DNA from: Xiphydria camelus
Taxonomy: Eukaryota; Arthropoda; Insecta; Hymenoptera; Xiphydriidae
Direction of reading: 5' to 3'
Length of the DNA stretch: 64,000 bases
Assembly: GCA_963678675.1 (NCBI GenBank)
Contig: OY783198.1
Location: 26,274,684-26,338,683 of the forward strand
Under the pieces are notes generated by a model. That model was given only the letters and a program-made list of their open reading frames with translations. It ran no database searches and was not told the origin of the DNA. Position numbers and translations under genes: made by a program. This document shows positions 32,131 to 44,835 of the stretch, one piece after another (position 1 is the stretch's first letter; the number at the start of each line of letters is the position of its first letter).

Positions 32131-35100
32131 AATTTAAACGAGTTTTACACCGCTTACCGGAATACATAAATCTCAACCTTTTCCTCTGGTCCTCTCTCTC
32201 TCTTTCTGCTCGGATTCTACGAATACCCATATACATACATAGGTGTATCTCGAGCTACGTAGATACAGCGAGTAAATAGCGGCAGGCGCTGCGTAGATGT
32301 ATACATACTTACCTATATATTATACAAGGCGCAGATAGGCAGGTACACGTCGGGTTATCGATTATTGATTCCGTTGTAAATAGCCGCGAATGATAAATTC
32401 ATCGGGCGAGCCTTGAGACTTCCTATCGGTCCTCCACGTCCGCGTTGCGTCTGAAATTCGTCAGGGAGAGCCGCTCGCGAGGAACGGCGTCTTCGCGAGT
32501 TAACGTCTCGCAGTCACGCCTGTCACGGGATGCGCCACGCGGGGCAAATGCGTTTTCGTCCATGGTTTCGGGCTGTGGTATATCGCAACGTGGCGAACGA
32601 ACGACGCCGCGCGTTTTGAAACGGAAGTTTCTCGCGAGAGACACCGACGGAGTTCTCTCGCGAGTCCGACGATCGAGAAGGAAAGATTCCCGTCGCCGGG
32701 AATGAGAACGCAACCGCGTCCGCGCGCGCGAAGTTTATCGAGCCGATCGATTTCAGCGATCGTTGCGGCAAGTGTTTTCTGCTAAATTCGAACGCGCGCG
32801 CGGGTGGGATCGACTTTCTCTCGGTGTATGGGTATCGCGAGGCACTTTCGACACAGAAAGCTGTGTCGAAGGTAGCGATGCATTTCGAATTATACAACGA
32901 GGCCATCGGTGCCTCCATTGTCTCATCGGAGTCGGGCAGATTTCGCAGCGAATGCTCCGGGAGCATCCTCCTACACTGTCATGTGCCTTTCGCGAAAAAT
33001 GATTCACGAGTGGTGGGTGGTGCGACGCGCGGAATATCGCTGCGTTTTTTCTTCCACGAAGAAGCTGGCGACATCTAGCGGCGAGGAGGTTACTTCAGTG
33101 GGCGTGGTCCCTACGGTAAGTCGATTTCGCATCTATCGACATGGTATTTTTGGCAGAGAACTGCTTTATCGACGCACGCAGAAACGTTCAATTTTCTCGA
33201 CGATAAGGTGAGAACTCGATTTTGCTCGCCGAGTGTAACTAACTAAACGCGTTCTCGGGAATTCCCTTGATTTCTACTGGTTGGCAGCAGCAAACAGTAC
33301 GAATTGCACGGACTTTGTGCATTTGGCTTCGGTTTGTATGCGACTTGGTCTCGAAATACCTACCGTTGAACTTTGAAACCCCGGTGATCTGATATTTTTC
33401 TGCTTAAGCCGAATTTAAATTATCAAAGTTTGCTTACGATATTGGGTCGTAAATCGTGAGCAATCAGGGGAAATTTTACTCCGCTTAGAAATTACTTTAT
33501 CTGGAGCGGGAAACGCGCGAACCACAGAAACGTTAACCCTTGGACGTCGAATGACACATGGGATGACGCATGTTCACGTTATATGTTTAAAAGGGAATAC
33601 TCTCGGGGCAGCGTGTATTTGTAAATTTAACTTGAGTCACCACCCGTACAGAACGCCTTGAAGCATACGTGTCATAACGGGGTTCTCTTCCCAAGGGTGA
33701 TTGATAGCGTATCATTGCACTCTCGACTATAATCAATTTCGGCGAACGCGATTAAACAATTGGCGAGAAATCACGGTATGTTTGATTGCAAATAAAATAA
33801 CGATAAACACCTGCGGGGCAGAAAAGCGGAATGCTGTAGCAGATGTTTACAATTTTGAATCTGTTCTACTCACCTTCTCCTACTCTTCTTTTTCTTCCGA
33901 GAAAAAATAGGTCGACAACCTACTTGACTCGTGATCTCGAAAGCAATATTCCTTCGACGTAATAAGATCTTATCCCCCTCCGTCGATAAACCGCGTTTGT
34001 CGACGGATTTACGACATCCATGGAAATTCGTATTTTCCATACCCGCGCGCCGAGCGATTATTTACGCAGCGCTTCCGTAAATCGTTTCGCGGCCTTTGCC
34101 GGGTGCAATTGAAATAGAGCGCGCACCGGAGCACAGGTGAGGCACGCGTATTCGACGCGCAGGTGCACCGTCGTGGTCCAGAATTCGTTTTATAATCGCG
34201 TTCCACCTTCGCGCGCGCGCGCGCGCGCGCGCGCTTGACATTCCGACGGAATTTTGATAACGATTAGCCCGAAACGTTCGAGCAAAACTATCCGTCCTCG
34301 GAAAGTCAGCGCAGTTGCACTTTTGTTTCCGCACAATTTATGCAATATTAATTACTTTCTTTCTCCAAATCGGCAATTCTCGATAAGACGAGCGGTGTCG
34401 GTGCTTTTAATCAATACTTTGACGCAATTACCGGTGTCTCGCTGACTACGTGACTTTTGCTCGGGGTTCCTTCCGAGCCTCCGGGAGGTCAAGAGCGCGC
34501 GCCTCCGAAATTCCGAGAAACGCGGGGACTTAGAAGATCTTTTCTCGATATGATCTTATTACGTTATCCAGATAAAAAATGATCGCGATAGTATAAACGA
34601 TAGTGTCTATTGGCTGTTATTAAATTGAAGGAGAGCTTATCCGGTAACCGGGACAGATTGAGCGATTAAAAGGCGACGGCGTGTCCCCGAACGATAAGGA
34701 GCAGAGCTTTTACTTCAACCGTGACTTCTTGGATAAAATTATTCGTCGAAGGGTTGATGACTCGTCGATATTTTTTTACATTGATTATGTCGATTATTTT
34801 CAAGACACGTAAAATGAAGAAAACGTTTATTCTTCGCTCTCGCGCATTTTCTCCGAATATCAAATCTGAGCAAATTGGGGCAATAAATTACTTATCTCTG
34901 ATTGAAATAGAGATTAACGAAAAATAGACTCATCGTTGTAATCGGCGGAGAAGAAATCTATCGGATGTCTAAAAGATCGTGTGGACGATATCTTCCGTTT
35001 TTACATTCGAAGGATCCTTCATCACGAAAGGTTACGCCCATTTCAGATCTTCTGACCTTCGCTAGAACATTTCTTGATTTTACGAGTGTAAAAAGTATCT

Positions 35101-35823
35101 ATTCCTTTATTCGCTAAAAATTATGTGCACATTTAATATAATCATACATTTCTAACTCTAGCACCGCTCCTTACATATAATAAATCACATATATTAAAAA
35201 ATTACGAAATTTCTCAACGGACCTCTCGTCTCGCCTCTCCGAGCAAACGGAAAATTTATTTTCTCATTTCCAAAACGCGTCGTGACTCCCGGACAGGATT
35301 ACAGGGGGGGGGGGGGGGGGCGCATCCCCCGAGTGAGTCCCGCGAACACATGGCGTCTCGACGCGACGTCGCGCGAACGCATCGACGCGAAGGGCAGAAA
35401 CCCGGGGCATAAGGTAAATATCATTTCCTACTACATGTACGCACGCGAAACCCTGCCGCCACGAGGCAGTCAACCGTCTCGCGCGCGCTTAGAAGTTTAA
35501 ATTTCGAAAATTCGATAGCTTTTCGTCGACCGGTCGCGAGTGTGCACGCGCGCGCGGTGTGCCATATAGACCATATGGCTTGTGCGCCCCCAGCATGGAA
35601 CTAATGGGCCACGGTTACACGGGGAAGCCCTCTTTTGCCGCACGGGGGACTCTAGTTTGAACGACTTTGTTTCGAGCTGGACGACGGTCTGATTAAGATT
35701 CATAAAAAATTTCAACATTTTTGTTTTTCATTTAATCAAAGCTCAGTATTAATTAACGATCGTACATTATTTTTCTCTGCTCAGTTTTTAATGATTCAGG
35801 GTGGTGGAGTATTCGTATTCGCA
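32065..35823. other. Intergenic DNA, no gene supported
   Basis: Contains a (CG)n run (about 34209-34234), a poly-G run of about 18 (about 35308-35325) and a CTCF-like word (33066-33081, listed separately). Open frames here (for example 32523-32966 and 32824-33078) overlap in several phases without motifs. Confidence 0.4.
33066..33081 (+). promoter_or_regulatory. Possible CTCF-type insulator word
   Basis: TGGCGACATCTAGCGG resembles the conserved CTCF core in its GCGNNNTCTAG-GG spacing, with about three departures from the strongest consensus. Suggestive only. Confidence 0.3.
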
Positions 35824-36019
35824 CACTGAGAAAAAAGAAGATTGCAAATTATTCTGTTAGAAGGATAATCTGAGTACGAAAGGTGAAATAGATCAAGAAT
35901 TATCCTTCCAGGCTTTAAAATTGAACCTTTTCTTTAGGATAATTTTTGATCTATTTGATCTTTCGTACTCAGATTATCCTTCTAAGAGAATGATATTTTA
36001 TCTTTTTTTTTTCTCAGTG
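35824..36019. mobile_element. MITE family D, copy 1
   Basis: Almost the whole 196 bp is one hairpin: CACTGAGAAAAAAGAAGATT ... GAAGGATAATCTGAGTACGA and the complement, ending TTTTTTTCTCAGTG. Two further copies at 57502-57702 and 58493-58686. Confidence 0.9.
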
Positions 36020-37218
36020 CATGTAATGATGTTTCGTCAATCGAAATATAATTATCTTCGCGTATTCTTATTGTCATCATTATCCGCGATCGATACAAAT
36101 CGACTTCCTTCCGCCCTCCTCTCGACTTTCATTTTCACTGCCGGATTAACGAGCCCACCGAAGCCCCTCAGGTGCGACCCACGTGCCGATCAATTGCCCG
36201 TAAGAGTGTCAGCCAATCCGGAAGCGAATACCCGCGAAGGAAGTGCCCTGGAGGGCTTCATCGGTCGGCAGAATTTCCTGTCTCGGCCCAACGGACGGAC
36301 GGACGAGGGAAAGAGACGTTGAGGAGGTTCGGAAGGGGTGGCGACAGAAAAAGAAGTCCGAGCAATATAAGTCGGTTGCAGCCTTTACGGGACATAAATT
36401 TCGCCGGTAAAACGCAGCCGAAGGGCCGTTCTGATGCGGTGCGCCGGCGGTAAATGACGTCGCAGGTGTAGGTAGCTCGCCTCGATATTCGAATTTACCC
36501 CGCGTGCGCGCGCGCGCGAACGTATTTCACGCGAGCCCGTCGCCGCTGCGGTGGTGCGCTTATGTTAATTCGTCGTTAACGTCCGCGTAATAACGTTCCT
36601 TCCGAGGGAAGGGCGTGTTAATTTGGGGGGTTTCAAAGTACGCGCGTATACGATTTTTATCTCAGGAAGCGAATTTTCCGTTCCGATTCTTTTTTTCCCG
36701 AGCGTATTACTTCGTTTCCCTTGAGAATGTGCAATTTAGATTCTTACGAATACGGCGCGACTCGAGGGGAGCTTCGTATCCGAGACCTTTAGTAATTTTT
36801 AGTACCGTAATCTATGGTAATTACGCTCTCGACCGATGACCAAGTACTTATAACAGTCTCGTTGCTCTTCGAGGAGAAAACGAGGAGAGACGGAGTAAAT
36901 GACATTTTCAAAATTGAGGCATGCAAATGGAAAAGGCTGAAAGTGCCATACCTCGCAGAAATAAGATTTTGTATAGGATTTTTTATAAAAATAGGTGTAA
37001 ATGCCATCGCCAATAACCTAGTAATGGATGTAAGTGTCTCCTGATTCAGTTTTCGTTTATAGAGCGTTCGAAAAGTAGCTCTGCGGTTGCAGTTTTAAAC
37101 AAATTTATTTGATTTTTCAACGATTTTGGCTTCGGCACTTTCAACCTTTTCCATTTACACGCGACAATTATGTTGCTACAACTCGCGACGTAATTGGCGT
37201 CCGGCCGCTATTCGAGTA
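36020..37218. other. Intergenic DNA, no gene supported
   Basis: Mixed composition. A (CG)n run is at about 36508-36518. Nothing recognisable as gene or RNA. Confidence 0.35.
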
Positions 37219-37473
37219 CAGTACTCCCCCCGTAATTCCCTCCTCGTTAATTCAGAGCGCCCCCGAAGCACAAGAGGGGAAGCATTCCCCCACTTTTGTT
37301 ATGACGTACGTTGCGCGCAGGTATGCGCCGAAGGGGAATACGGGTTTAGTTTACGCGTCTATTTTGGTTGCGCGCAGGTATGTACCTCTCTAACGGACAG
37401 AGTGGGAGTATTCCATCATTCATTTTTCTTAGAATTCAAAGCCCCGTCGTACTGAATTATGGAGGGAGTACTG
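37219..37473. mobile_element. MITE with CAGTACTCCC termini and TA duplication
   Basis: Left CAGTACTCCCCCCGTAATTC, right complement of CAGTACTCCCTCCATAATTC, with TA on both outer sides, as for Tc1/mariner. The interior contains two direct copies of TTGCGCGCAGGTATG (about 37311 and 37369). Confidence 0.75.
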
Positions 37474-37905
37474 TACAATCGAACTTGCCGCAAATGTCAA
37501 TTAGTACCTAACATACTTACGGCCCTCAGCCTCTCCCTCTCAACATCGGTCGTAAATAGCCTCCGTGTGTATGTCTACACAGGTACGCGGTCGTCGATTG
37601 CACCTAACCGAAGACCACCGCGATTGCACGTAGCGAATCACAGTGCCGCCGGCTTTCGCCTAGGTATGCCCCTCGCTCCGTTTTACAGCGCGCGCTCGCA
37701 ATTTGCCGGTTACCGTAGCGCGCTTGCTCGGCGTGGAGAATCGTCGAGGCTTTTTCCAGCGCGAGGATATTCCGCGAATTGAATAATTATCGTGGGCACT
37801 TGGGCTCGGCTAACGACTAGGTTACTCGATAATTTCCACGGGTATTAGCAGTTGCAACCGTCGGTTTCGCGTAACGGTCGGAATTCGCGTGTGGCGTATA
37901 TCGTA

Positions 37906-38521
37906 CACTGGAAAAAAAAAATGTGCTTCATTCAACCATCGCACAGTAAAGTCGAATACGGCGAACCTCGTGGTGCAATTGTTTCAATGCCGTGATAGTG
38001 TAATAGGAATCATACACGGTCAAATTTATTTGCAAATATGTTTGCAAATAAGTGATATTTGAGTGTGTGTGGCGTTATTTGCAAACAAGTTTTAATGTTT
38101 GCAAACACATTTGATGAAATTAAAAGTTCTTAATTTTGTACGGGCGGGTCCTTTTTATACGAGCTGAGAATTTCCACGTGTGTGGCACCGTTTGAAAATA
38201 TTTCATCAAATAAGAGTATTTTGTGTCAGGATTAACGTCGTTTTAAATTGTCTCTAGTCGAGTTTACACATATCGTGCAATAACTCACTATTAGAATAAA
38301 AGTTGTCATTTTGTTTGCTTATTTGTCTGAACGTGTAGTGCTGAAAGGGTCAAATCACTTTGCAAACATATTTGCAAATAAATTTGACCGTGTATGGTTC
38401 GTATAAGGAAAAATGAAAAGCGTTGAAGTGAATGCTTGAATACTTGAAACAATTGCACCGTGAGGTTCGCCGTATTCAACCTCAACCGATTGTTGAACGA
38501 AGCCAATTGTTGTTTTTCACT
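37906..38521. mobile_element. Outer element of a nested pair
   Basis: Inverted arms share GAATACGGCGAACCTC, GGTGCAATTGTTTCAA and a CTTCRTTCAACMATCG word. The middle is occupied by a second element (38012-38395). Family C copy 3 starts at or next to its right end. Confidence 0.75.
38012..38395. mobile_element. Inner nested element with ATACACGGTCAAATTTATTT termini
   Basis: Perfect inverted ends ATACACGGTCAAATTTATTT then GCAAATATGTTTGCAAA. Extra TTTGCAAAC/A words inside form a subterminal array. 384 bp, non-coding. It interrupts the outer element, so it is younger. Confidence 0.85.
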
Positions 38522-38735
38522 CCACGAGGCTAAATTTACTCGCCAGGAAGAAAAATCGAATCGCTATTATCCCATTATCTACGAGCTTTTGTCTCGTGTT
38601 TGTGTGATACTTTTCTGAGAAGACTGTATTTTTATCTACAACAAAGTCTTATATCGATGTAGGCCAAACATTCATCGATAATGAGATAACAGTGATTCGA
38701 GTTTCTTCCCTGGCGAGTAAGTTTAGCCTCATATG
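38522..38735. mobile_element. MITE family C, copy 3
   Basis: ACGAGGCTAAATTTACTCGC at left, GGCGAGTAAGTTTAGCCTCA at right, with the shared TATCGATGTAGGCCAAA interior. Sits directly against the nested pair. Confidence 0.85.
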
Positions 38736-39234
38736 GTGTGAAGCAACCGGGAGGGGTGAGGCGAGTGGCATACGCGACCCTCTCGGAAGGAAGGAAGAGG
38801 AACGATGGTCCGCTACACACGTTGCATAAACGAATTTGCATATCACGGGTATTTCTGTGTCGGATCGCACTGCACCGCGCGCACCGGGCATTGGTGCAGC
38901 GTTGCGCTGTACCCGGTGATGACTTATTACCCGCGCAGTCACGATTACACGCTAGTTGGGTTCATTCATAATCGTCCTTAATACTCTCGTTTTCCTCCTC
39001 GCGTAATGGTCTTCGGCCACACGTGCGTGTTTCGTGCATCCGGAAGTTCCGAGCGAGGCGTTACCGATCGCCCCTTCCTCGTTGATGTCCTTTCCGGGCT
39101 TCTTTGCATATCCGGGGGCTATAGGATAGGTAAATGTAAACTTCGAAGAGGACTCGCGTACTCGTCTAATTCGCCACGAGGCTTATGAACTCCGTTCGAA
39201 GAGGATCGAGATTTTTACCTGTTTTTTATATAAG
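38736..39234. other. Intergenic DNA, no gene supported
   Basis: Frames on both strands without motifs. Nothing recognised. Confidence 0.35.
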
Positions 39235-39450
39235 GTAAAAGTGGGATAGACGCCGCGGTTGAAGAGCAAGTTCAAAATCGATTATCTCGAAATCGATTGC
39301 AGGTATCGAAGAAAAGTTTAGATAAAAAGTGTTTATCTATATTTCTGCTGTAAAGAAGTTCATACGCATTTTTCACAAATCTCCACTGCGTTTCGAGATA
39401 ATCGAGTTCAAAGTTAAACAGAGACTGCGGCATCTCTGTCCCACTTTTAC
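39235..39450. mobile_element. MITE with GTAAAAGTGGGAYAGA termini
   Basis: Left GTAAAAGTGGGATAGACGCC, right complement ending ATCTCTGTCCCACTTTTAC. The matched inner word TCGATTATCTCGAAA lies on both arms. 216 bp, non-coding. Confidence 0.75.
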
Positions 39451-40157
39451 TCTACAGGATAATGAGCATCTAACGAAATCGCTGCAATCAAAACTGTCGG
39501 ATCATACTTTTGCGAGCCTTTTGCAAATTTCGAATTACTCTTTTATCCCGGCCCATCCGCCGCGTCACAGTCGTGCAGTGGTCGAGGTCCCGACCTGGCT
39601 GCAGAAACATGCATTATTTATACAAACGGGGTCCTCCGGGTATGGGAACCTCAGGGGGGGTCGAAACGGTCTACTTCCGTCGACCAGGTAGGATTTGTGG
39701 GAATTCTGACAAATCCTCGGCCCCGTGCAGCCTCGTTTCGATTGCTAATTAAGTCACTTCCGACTCGTATAATCATGGGAATCACGGCGAACTCGCTCTC
39801 GCTCCCCCACCCCCCCTTCGAAACGCACCGCGATCGGGAAACCGAAGTGGCGATCGATCCGACGAACCGAGTCCCGAATGCGACAACGAAACCCGATATC
39901 GATGGATCGAATTTATCCCAGAATCCGCGTCGGGATGTTCGGGGAGCAGATGACACTCGGGAAACTCGACACGAGCCGTTTTTGTGCCGGGGCGAAATGC
40001 GCGGGCGCCCTTCGCCCCCGTTTCCTCCGCCCGCGCGATGCGCGGGGGCGCGAGGGTGCAGCGGCTGGGGTCGTGTGTGGTCCGCTATATGTATAACGGA
40101 CGCGGTAAAAAAATACGACCAGTATGTTTTATTATATTTCTTGCAGACTGCTTTTAA

Positions 40158-40395
40158 CACTAGGACTACCGAATGGTCGCGCTTTATGAGACGGTCGTTT
40201 TGGCGGGTGATTATCTCGTTATCCGTGGACTTTTCGTCGACACTGCTGTAGAACTTTTTTGCAGAACGAAATGTGCTCTGCAAAAAAGTATTCTACCAAT
40301 TTTGACAAAAACCTCACGGGTTACGAAATAATCGAGGTTGAATGGAACTCTGTATAAGACACCGGTCAAATTGACCGGTTGCGGTAGTTCTAGTG
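40158..40395. mobile_element. Short element with CACTAGGACTACCG ends, piggyBac-like flank
   Basis: Left CACTAGGACTACCG preceded by TTAA (40154-40157); right CGGTAGTTCTAGTG followed by TTAT. A TTAA target with CAC/CCY-TAG ends is typical of piggyBac-derived MITEs; the right TTAA would need one substitution. 238 bp, non-coding. Confidence 0.6.
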
Positions 40396-42266
40396 TTATG
40401 TAATTGAAATGCGGATGAAAAACTGTTTTCTTCAAATCGAACATATAAATGTAAATATACAGGTTATCACTTATGCTTTACAGTTGAAATAGCAGAAATG
40501 TGTTACACTTATTTTATGAATTTTAAACACTAAAAAGTCTATAAATCATTCGTGCGATATTTCTATCGCATCTCGATTATACTTTTAGAAAATGACGAAG
40601 TATACGTAAACATGTTCACCTTCCTTTTTTCTCCTTTTCAAAAAGGATGTCCGGCTTATCCATAATACGACATCCTTATCAGAGAAAACCGGCGATTCTC
40701 TAGCTGTCTCATTATATTCGCCGACTCGAGTGTCGATCTATTTTGATTTATCGGTTCGAAAAATCCGATAATAGCGACGGAATAGTTTAATCGGCACGCG
40801 TGTCGCGTTTGCTCGGTTATTAATTGCCGTTAAACGTCATTACCTGTAACATCAAGGAAACGATTACGAAAAATCGTTTCATTTTGTTTCTCTTGCGATA
40901 TATATCGTCATATATATGTATCGCGTTATCGAGTCTAATCGCAAGTGAATTTCGTAAATCGTCGCGTAGGAACGTCTTCGACGTGTTTCACGATCGATAT
41001 CGACCTATCACCGACGCGAAAAGCTGGCATTGACCAGATTTTTATCATCGGAGCGCGTATTGTTAACCGACCGTCGAGGAAAAACGTGCGAAACTGATCG
41101 GACGTGACGCGTCACCGGGAATCACGGTAAAATATCTTTTTAGTTTTGGTTTTATCTCGAATCACAGCTGCGTCAGCGTCTTCGCCGATTGTAAAAGCCA
41201 ATATCAACGTTGACCGTTACTGGTTGCTTCGTGATAGGAGATGAAATAAATCTGAAAAATGAATTCCGTTCGATTTGCAGAGAATTAAAAAAAAGTCTAT
41301 CGATTTTTCAACCCTGAAAAAAAATTAGTCATCGAGGTAAAACTGATATAACGGATCCTAGATATTTTTTCTCAATCCCTCGTTCGACGAAGGGTTCGAA
41401 TGGTTCGTTAAAAAAGAAAGTGGCAACCGAGCTCGAGTTCGTAACGACAAATTTAGAGGAGAGGAAATACTCCCGAGAACAGCGGGAGAGATGGCACGTG
41501 CGATAATCCTACAAAATCACATTCACTATCGGAACACACGTGGCAAGAGCAACAATGTATCAACGTAACGCCGTTATTCGTATATATTGTATACGCGCGC
41601 CTCTATATCCTGCATTGTGGGTAACCGCTCGTCTGTGAATCCCTTCGGAAGGGGTTGGGCGACGCGGCAGATGGTCGATCGCGTAAAATCGATCGTCAAT
41701 CTCCATCGATCGAAATCTCGCGGCGCGGCGAGATCCCCGCGGCGCGTTACTCCGGCACTGTAGGTAACGACGATCGAGTCGATCGTCGGATAACATTTTC
41801 GGACGCAGGCATCGGCCGAGCAGATGTGCTTTCGATTTTGACAATGCGCTTTTTCTCGCGCTTTACAGGACAAACATGTATTTCGTGATTTACAATTTCA
41901 AAGCGCAAATCATCAGGTCATTCGTGTCGCAGCGGTAATTGGTGTAATTTGTACGACCGATCGGACGTCGGCGCGCACAAAAGCGCGCGGCTCGCTCTGA
42001 CTACTAGCGCTCTCCCGCAAAAGTGCAGCGACCGCGGAAGGGACAGTCGGAAGATGCGAAGGAAAAATCTCGGGCTTCTCGCGTAAACACGGAAAATGGG
42101 CAACGATCGACAATGGTAGTGGACGTTTCCTCGTCGGGCAGCTGTGAAATTCTCCCATTCGATGCTCCTGCCGCACCTTTATTCGCCGGGCACCGCGCGG
42201 GATCCCTTTCGTTATTCTCCGAGCGAGCGGCCGCGTTTCGCCCACGCCGACAGTGTGAACCCCGCC
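40396..42266. other. Intergenic DNA, no gene supported
   Basis: AT-rich to about 41600, then CpG-rich. No gene, RNA or array recognised. Confidence 0.35.
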
Positions 42267-42860
42267 GCACATTGAGAGGCAGGCGACGTAGGCGACGCAG
42301 GGCAGGAAAAAACGCATGCTACGCTGTGTGAGCGCATATTGGAAAAATAGTCCTGGCAGTTCTCAGTCCTGGCAGTTCTTGTTATGAAGTGTTGGCGTGC
42401 GAGTGCGAATAGAAAATAATATTATTTGGACATAGGAAGAGCTTTTTTATTTTAATCATGGCGTTGTTTCTGGACAGTTCCGAGTCAGAGTCGGACGCAG
42501 AATTTAATTGCGTGGCTTCAAGACACATTTATTCATTTAGTCGAAATTTCAACAAAAGATTCAGAAAGTTTATACTCTAAAGACTTGTTACAGTTGTTTA
42601 TTTTCAAATTTAGAGTAAAATTTACTGTGTTAGGTCTAATCCTAGTGATCGGCATTTCCCCACTCTCCCCTTCCGCTAAGCCAAAAACTGCTTCGCACGC
42701 GCGCAGGAAACTGCGTCCAGGAGACTGCGCCGCGTAGACACAGTCCTGCACTACCCTACTCTGTGCGTCCCAATTCGCGCGGGTCTATTGAATTGTACAG
42801 GATACAGAAACCTGCACTGTCCTGCCCTGCGTCGCCTACGTCGCCTGCCTCTCAATGTGC
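42267..42860. mobile_element. 594-bp DNA transposon deletion derivative with perfect 39-bp TIRs
   Basis: Left end GCACATTGAGAGGCAGGCGA then CGTAGGCGACGCAGGGCAGGA is exactly complementary to the right end. Subterminal words TCCTGGCAGTTCT (twice at 42350-42380) and GTCCTGC recur. Contains a 40-codon frame from ATG 42458 that looks like a transposase N-terminus. No clear target duplication was found at these ends. Confidence 0.85.
42458..42580 (+). pseudogene. Truncated transposase-like N-terminus, 40 aa
   Basis: Starts MALFLDSSESESDAEF, an acidic/Ser start followed by NFNKRFRKF and a stop. This resembles the beginning of some PIF/Harbinger-type transposases, which have an acidic start and an FxxRFRxSK motif. 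Lies wholly between the perfect TIRs of its host element. Assignment is tentative. Confidence 0.4.
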
Positions 42861-43939
42861 GAATGATCTATACCGGTCTTGCGCGTCCGGTGAAAATAGG
42901 GGGGCAGGGGCATCGGTGTTATTTTTTACCCATTTTTGCCACTTGGCAATTTTTGTAATTTTGAGAATTACAGAGAAATAAACATTTGCGAGGTGTTTGC
43001 CGTAAAAATACGAAATTAATAATTGAGAATAAAATGTTTATCTTCCAATTATACGCATGAGAAGTGAACGACGACTTTAGCTTTTCACGATTCAGAAATT
43101 GAGACGCGACCAGTCGCTACTCGTCGATCTCGATAAAGGGCGACTTGAATATCTGGAGGATAAACAAATTCGTAGAAACAGAGTAGAAATTCGCGAAAGA
43201 AAAATTAAATTCCACGAATACCACGTCGGTGGCTTGGATAGCAGAATATAGATTCGATAATTCTCGAAATGGAGTTGCGGCTCGAGAACGCTTCGAGCGT
43301 CAAGAGGTCGCGCAATCTTTAATAAGTACATATGTACCAATATAACCGCCCACTCCTTGTCAATTAACGACCATCCTTCCGATACCCCTTTATCAGCTGT
43401 AATCATTGCAATCGATAAGCCGCGCCTCAAGGATTTCCTCAACAACTCCTCCAATTTATACCTTCTTCGTCGAAGTTTCGCGATATGCATTTCGGAGAGC
43501 CTGCAGCTGCGCAATTACCGGGAGGATTTTCATTTTAAGACAACCACTTTTATCGTGCGATTTCCACATCGCTCGACATTTTTCCCCCTCCAAAATTACG
43601 AGTCGGATTGCACTCTCCGCTGCAATTATTCGTCATCCACGTCTCGCGTCATCGTTCTAATCTCCGTTTATCCCCGGCCTTTCTCGACGCGGCACTCGCT
43701 CTGCGCGACTCGTATCACCCGTCTGAGCGCTGGAGTCACCGCGGTGCGAAGTGCGAGCGTTTAACGCGATTCGCACGATTGCTGTAATAAGATACGCGAT
43801 CGTGTGCCCGACGACGAGTCGATGATTCATCGGCGTTGACGAGAACGGTGGCTTATCGCGATAAATAACGTATTTACCCGTAGGCGTCTCCGCGCAGAGA
43901 CAAGGAATTAGTTGAGTCTGCTAGAAATTACTTGCGGGG
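42861..43939. other. Intergenic DNA, no gene supported
   Basis: Overlapping frames on both strands at 43092-43764 have no conserved features. Nothing else recognised. Confidence 0.35.
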
Positions 43940-44099
43940 TCGCGAGTAATTATTTATTTCGATCGATTTCATCTTGTTTCACATTAATTAGATGTTTCTT
44001 CCTTGCGATCACGTGCTATTTCGCACGATCGTAAGGAAGAGATATCCGATCGATCGATTAATACATTATATTGTGATCTGAATAAATAATTACTTGCGA
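43940..44099. mobile_element. 160-bp hairpin MITE
   Basis: Ends TCGCGAGTAATTATTTATTT and complement of TCGCAAGTAATTATTTATTC. The centre is a CTTCCTTGCGATC/GATCGTAAGGAAG stem. Non-coding. Confidence 0.7.
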
Positions 44100-44635
44100 T
44101 TAATCGACCGTGCGTTGACTTTTCAGCCGGCGCAGCCCGACTGATACCCCGCATGGAAACCGATCCCGTCCTGTCGCTTCTTTCCGCACGGCAAAATATT
44201 TCAGTTCATCCGCGTGAGTCACCCGCTCGGCATTGGACGCTTATCTCCGGCTCGTTCGACAGCGGCGGACGATCTTCTCGGAGAAAGGACGATCCTGAGC
44301 GCGCGATCCCCTCTGCGCGCGCGCGCGCAGGTATACCCACGGCGAGTGAAAGCGCGGGAGGTTTCTCGTCCGCCGCCGGATGTCCTCGAGTTTTTGCGCG
44401 CTGGAAGAGCGGAGATCTCAGATAGGAGAGGGTCTTGCCTTCCGCCATCCGCGCCTCCTCGCTTCTTCGCGAGTCTGCTCGAGTATTTACTACGAGGCGT
44501 ATTCGTAGAGTCGCTATACATACGATGTATGCAGACGTGTAGGAAAATACTGCATCGTTGATGAAAAAAATAAGATACTTATCCTTTTTTTTAAATACAA
44601 CCATAACTGTAAATGTATATTATAACATTGCTAGC

Positions 44636-44835
44636 CGACCCGGCGAACTTCATACCGTCTCAGAATCAATAAATGTTGCGTTAACTTGAAAACGAAATCA
44701 CCCAGCGGTGTGAAATATACTTTACGACCTAAATAAATATAAAAAATTTCATAAAAATCGGTCGAGCCGTTTCGTAGGAGTGCGATCACAAACATCGTGA
44801 CACGAGATTTTTATATATATAGATATAGATAAGCC
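44636..44835 (+). mobile_element. 3' remnant of a retroelement (RTE-like tail)
   Basis: The stretch CATAAAAATCGGTCGAGCCG, followed by TTTCGTAGGAGTGCGATCAC and an ATTTTTATATATATAGAT end, is a widely dispersed insect repeat tail that I recall from non-LTR (RTE-like) 3' ends. No reverse-transcriptase sequence remains. Confidence 0.5.
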
